NCBI GenBank assembly: GCA_027064665.1
Contig: JAMOPH010000176.1
Coordinates: forward strand, 1-13,616
Source of the DNA: a bacterium
Lineage (GTDB): Bacteria; UBP14; UBA6098; B30-G16
Direction: 5' to 3'
DNA length: 13,616 nucleotides
Part shown: piece by piece, positions 12,155 through 13,616 of the stretch
Numbering within the stretch: the stretch's first letter is position 1
Layout of the letters: each line of letters starts with the position of its first letter
The notes under the pieces: generated by a model
Told to the model about the DNA's origin: nothing
Seen by the model: the letters and a program-made list of their open reading frames with translations, nothing else
Database searches by the model: none
Program-made: the position numbers and the translations under genes

Positions 12155-13616
12155 TTACTTCACCCGCACGGGTTCATCGCCGATGAACTGAAGGATGATG
12201 CTTTTTGTGTTTGCGCCGTTTTCATCAAAGGAGACCGGACCCGCCGCCCCATCAAAATCGTAAATCCCCGAAAGATAGTCCCTCATCAACTCCTGAGTGA
12301 GGGCGTTGTTTTTTATTCCCATAATGCAAAGCGTGGCGGCATCATAACCCAGCGCCGAAAGCCGTGAGGGGTCCGTCCCATAGGTCAAACGGTAAAGTTT
12401 TTTGAATTCTTTCCACCTGGGGTTGTCCTCGCAGATAAAAAAGTCATCCGGAACCAGTATTGAGCCGTCAAGATATTTTCGCACATTGCGGCTTTTTTTC
12501 AGGTCGTTGACCACCCAGCCATTGACACCAAGCGGAGTGGCGGAGATATACATAAACGGAATCTGCGGCAGAATGACCTCAATGTCGTTGTAGTAGCCGG
12601 GGATGAAAATTCCATCAAAGTGGACGGTCCACTCCTCGGGCTTTTTCTGGACACAGCCGGTGTCCGAGGAGCAGTCGTAGACGGCGGTGTCGGTGGTGTC
12701 AATTTCCATCAGGTGCTGGTCAATATAATCCACCACCGGCTGGCGAAGTTTTGTGAGGAATTCGGAGAAATCCACCGTCCCTAACGGATAGAACTGCGCC
12801 CCGACAATCGTGCGTTCCTTTTTGCTGACCTCTGATGCGAAAGCCATAGCGCAGTTGTGCCCCAACTCATCATCGGGGGCTAAAATTGCAAAAGTATCCA
12901 TAGTGTCGGCGACAAAACTCGCCAGATACCTTGCCGCCTTGACCGGACTTGCCACCAACTGGAACACATACGGCGAAAGTTCGGCAATTCCATCCCGGGA
13001 TGCCGACGGGGTTATCAGCGGGACACGGTATGTCCCGGCGATTGCGCCGGCGGCAACTGTTTCGTTGCTGGTTATCGGACCAATTATGCACAGCGGCGTG
13101 GTCTCCTGCAGAAGGTCGTTGACCGCCTGTGCGGTGGTCAGCGGGTCGCCGCCAGAGTCAATCTCCTTGAGTTCCACACTCACGCCGGAGTTGTCAAAGG
13201 CAAGTTTCACCCCACGAAGCACATCCTTTCCGTATCTGGCAAAATCCCCCGTCTTTGGCACTAACACCGCCACAACAAGATGCCTTTTGAGATAGTCCTC
13301 AATTTTCTCAAGTTCCCTCTGGAGTTGTTTTTTGTCCTGCGGGTCGTAGATTCGCTGGATGAGTTTCTGCCCCTCACGCAGGGCACGGGCATATTCGCCA
13401 TCGTGCTGAAGGCGGCGAAGCCACATCTTGCCAACTGTCGCCTCAACCGACCTGTCAACACGGTCCAGCAGAGAGGGGAAAAGGTCAATCGGAAGGTATC
13501 CCCACAAAAGTTTCTCAAGGGCATCCTGTGCCACACGCTGTTCCCGGACATCATCGGACAGAAGCGCAAAGGCGAACTGCTGTGCGCTTTGCAGGTAGTT
13601 TTTGTTCATAAAGTAT
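12155..13616 (-). CDS. LpoA/LivK-like periplasmic binding-protein (type 1 fold) with N-terminal TPR-like helices, partial
   Basis: The frame is open to the right edge, so the 5' end is missing. The Met at 13609 has no ribosome binding site and no signal peptide after it, so it is probably internal. Counting from that Met, residues 1-108 are helical and TPR-like (NYLQSAQQFAFALL, GEYARALREGQKLIQRIY). Residues 110-484 form a periplasmic-binding type 1 fold: VVAVLVPKTGDFARYGKDVLRGVKLAFD (111-138, read in parts), IIGPITSNETVA (175-186), VPLITPSAS (196-204), FAILAPDDELG (240-250), FDGIFIPGYYND (331-342). TPR plus this fold is the layout of LpoA/YraM, the outer-membrane activator of penicillin-binding protein 1a, and of some LivK-like solute receptors. 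It carries an unusual segment with Cys313 and Cys319, possibly a disulfide. fba lies 159 bases downstream under a separate promoter. Confidence 0.8.
   Translation of the reverse strand, partial: YFMNKNYLQSAQQFAFALLSDDVREQRVAQDALEKLLWGYLPIDLFPSLLDRVDRSVEATVGKMWLRRLQHDGEYARALREGQKLIQRIYDPQDKKQLQRELEKIEDYLKRHLVVAVLVPKTGDFARYGKDVLRGVKLAFDNSGVSVELKEIDSGGDPLTTAQAVNDLLQETTPLCIIGPITSNETVAAGAIAGTYRVPLITPSASRDGIAELSPYVFQLVASPVKAARYLASFVADTMDTFAILAPDDELGHNCAMAFASEVSKKERTIVGAQFYPLGTVDFSEFLTKLRQPVVDYIDQHLMEIDTTDTAVYDCSSDTGCVQKKPEEWTVHFDGIFIPGYYNDIEVILPQIPFMYISATPLGVNGWVVNDLKKSRNVRKYLDGSILVPDDFFICEDNPRWKEFKKLYRLTYGTDPSRLSALGYDAATLCIMGIKNNALTQELMRDYLSGIYDFDGAAGPVSFDENGANTKSIILQFIGDEPVRVK

Noticed and set aside
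12146..12162. Inverted repeat GAAGT / ACTTC overlapping the stop of the binding-protein gene
   Set aside because: Only 5 bp with a 7-base AT loop, and it overlaps the coding end; too weak to call a terminator.
13607..13609. ATG at 13609 as true start of the binding-protein gene
   Set aside because: There is no ribosome binding site, no signal peptide follows, and the frame is open to the edge with TPR-like residues, so it is probably internal.
1..13616. CRISPR arrays, tRNA or rRNA genes, insertion sequences, phage genes
   Set aside because: No regularly spaced repeats, tRNA-like cloverleaf, rRNA sequence, transposase or phage-type protein was seen in coding or intergenic DNA.

Overview
The window looks like chromosomal DNA from a Gram-negative bacterium. 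The evidence is a lipid II flippase, a lipoprotein with a lipobox, an SppA peptidase whose N-terminal part resembles an outer-membrane barrel, and an LpoA-like periplasmic-binding-protein fragment. Base composition is moderate in GC. The fba promoter matches the Bacteroidota-type pattern (TTTG, 19 bases, TATATTTG), and the fibronectin-type-III lipoprotein and barrel-SppA fit a lineage in or near the FCB group, possibly an uncultivated phylum. That placement is inference; there is no rRNA, tRNA, CRISPR array, phage gene or insertion sequence here to anchor it.

Region 1 (1-4113, rightward). The C-terminal end of MurJ is followed with no spacer by a 357-residue protein that I cannot name. That protein looks like a SLOG/DprA-type Rossmann domain joined to a DUF2971/AbiGi-like C-terminal domain. 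After an AT-rich 95-base gap with a sigma70-like promoter come a DksA/TraR zinc-finger regulator and FtsH, only 9 bases apart. This is an envelope, stress-response and proteostasis block, with the unknown protein as the most unusual member.

Region 2 (4199-8377, leftward). Four genes with gaps of 55, 29 and 15 bases form a likely operon, in transcription order: a PlsC-type acyltransferase, a fibronectin-III lipoprotein, glycogen synthase GlgA, and a sugar-1-phosphate nucleotidyltransferase with a left-handed beta-helix tail. The last two suggest NDP-glucose production feeding glucan synthesis, although the nucleotidyltransferase is RmlA/GlmU-like rather than a classical GlgC. The first two are envelope functions.

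Region 3 (8378-10915). A 75-base divergent promoter region separates plsC from an sppA gene encoding a 799-residue protein. That protein has a signal peptide, about 250 residues of barrel-like strands, and a full two-domain SppA with a Lys412/Ser604 dyad. A strong hairpin between sppA and the convergent fba gene probably terminates transcription, best for the fba side.

Region 4 (10916-13616, leftward). A class II aldolase of a divergent clade has its own well-formed promoter. Upstream is a small palindrome-rich gap, then the 3' part of a gene for a TPR plus periplasmic-binding-protein-type-1 protein that runs off the right edge.
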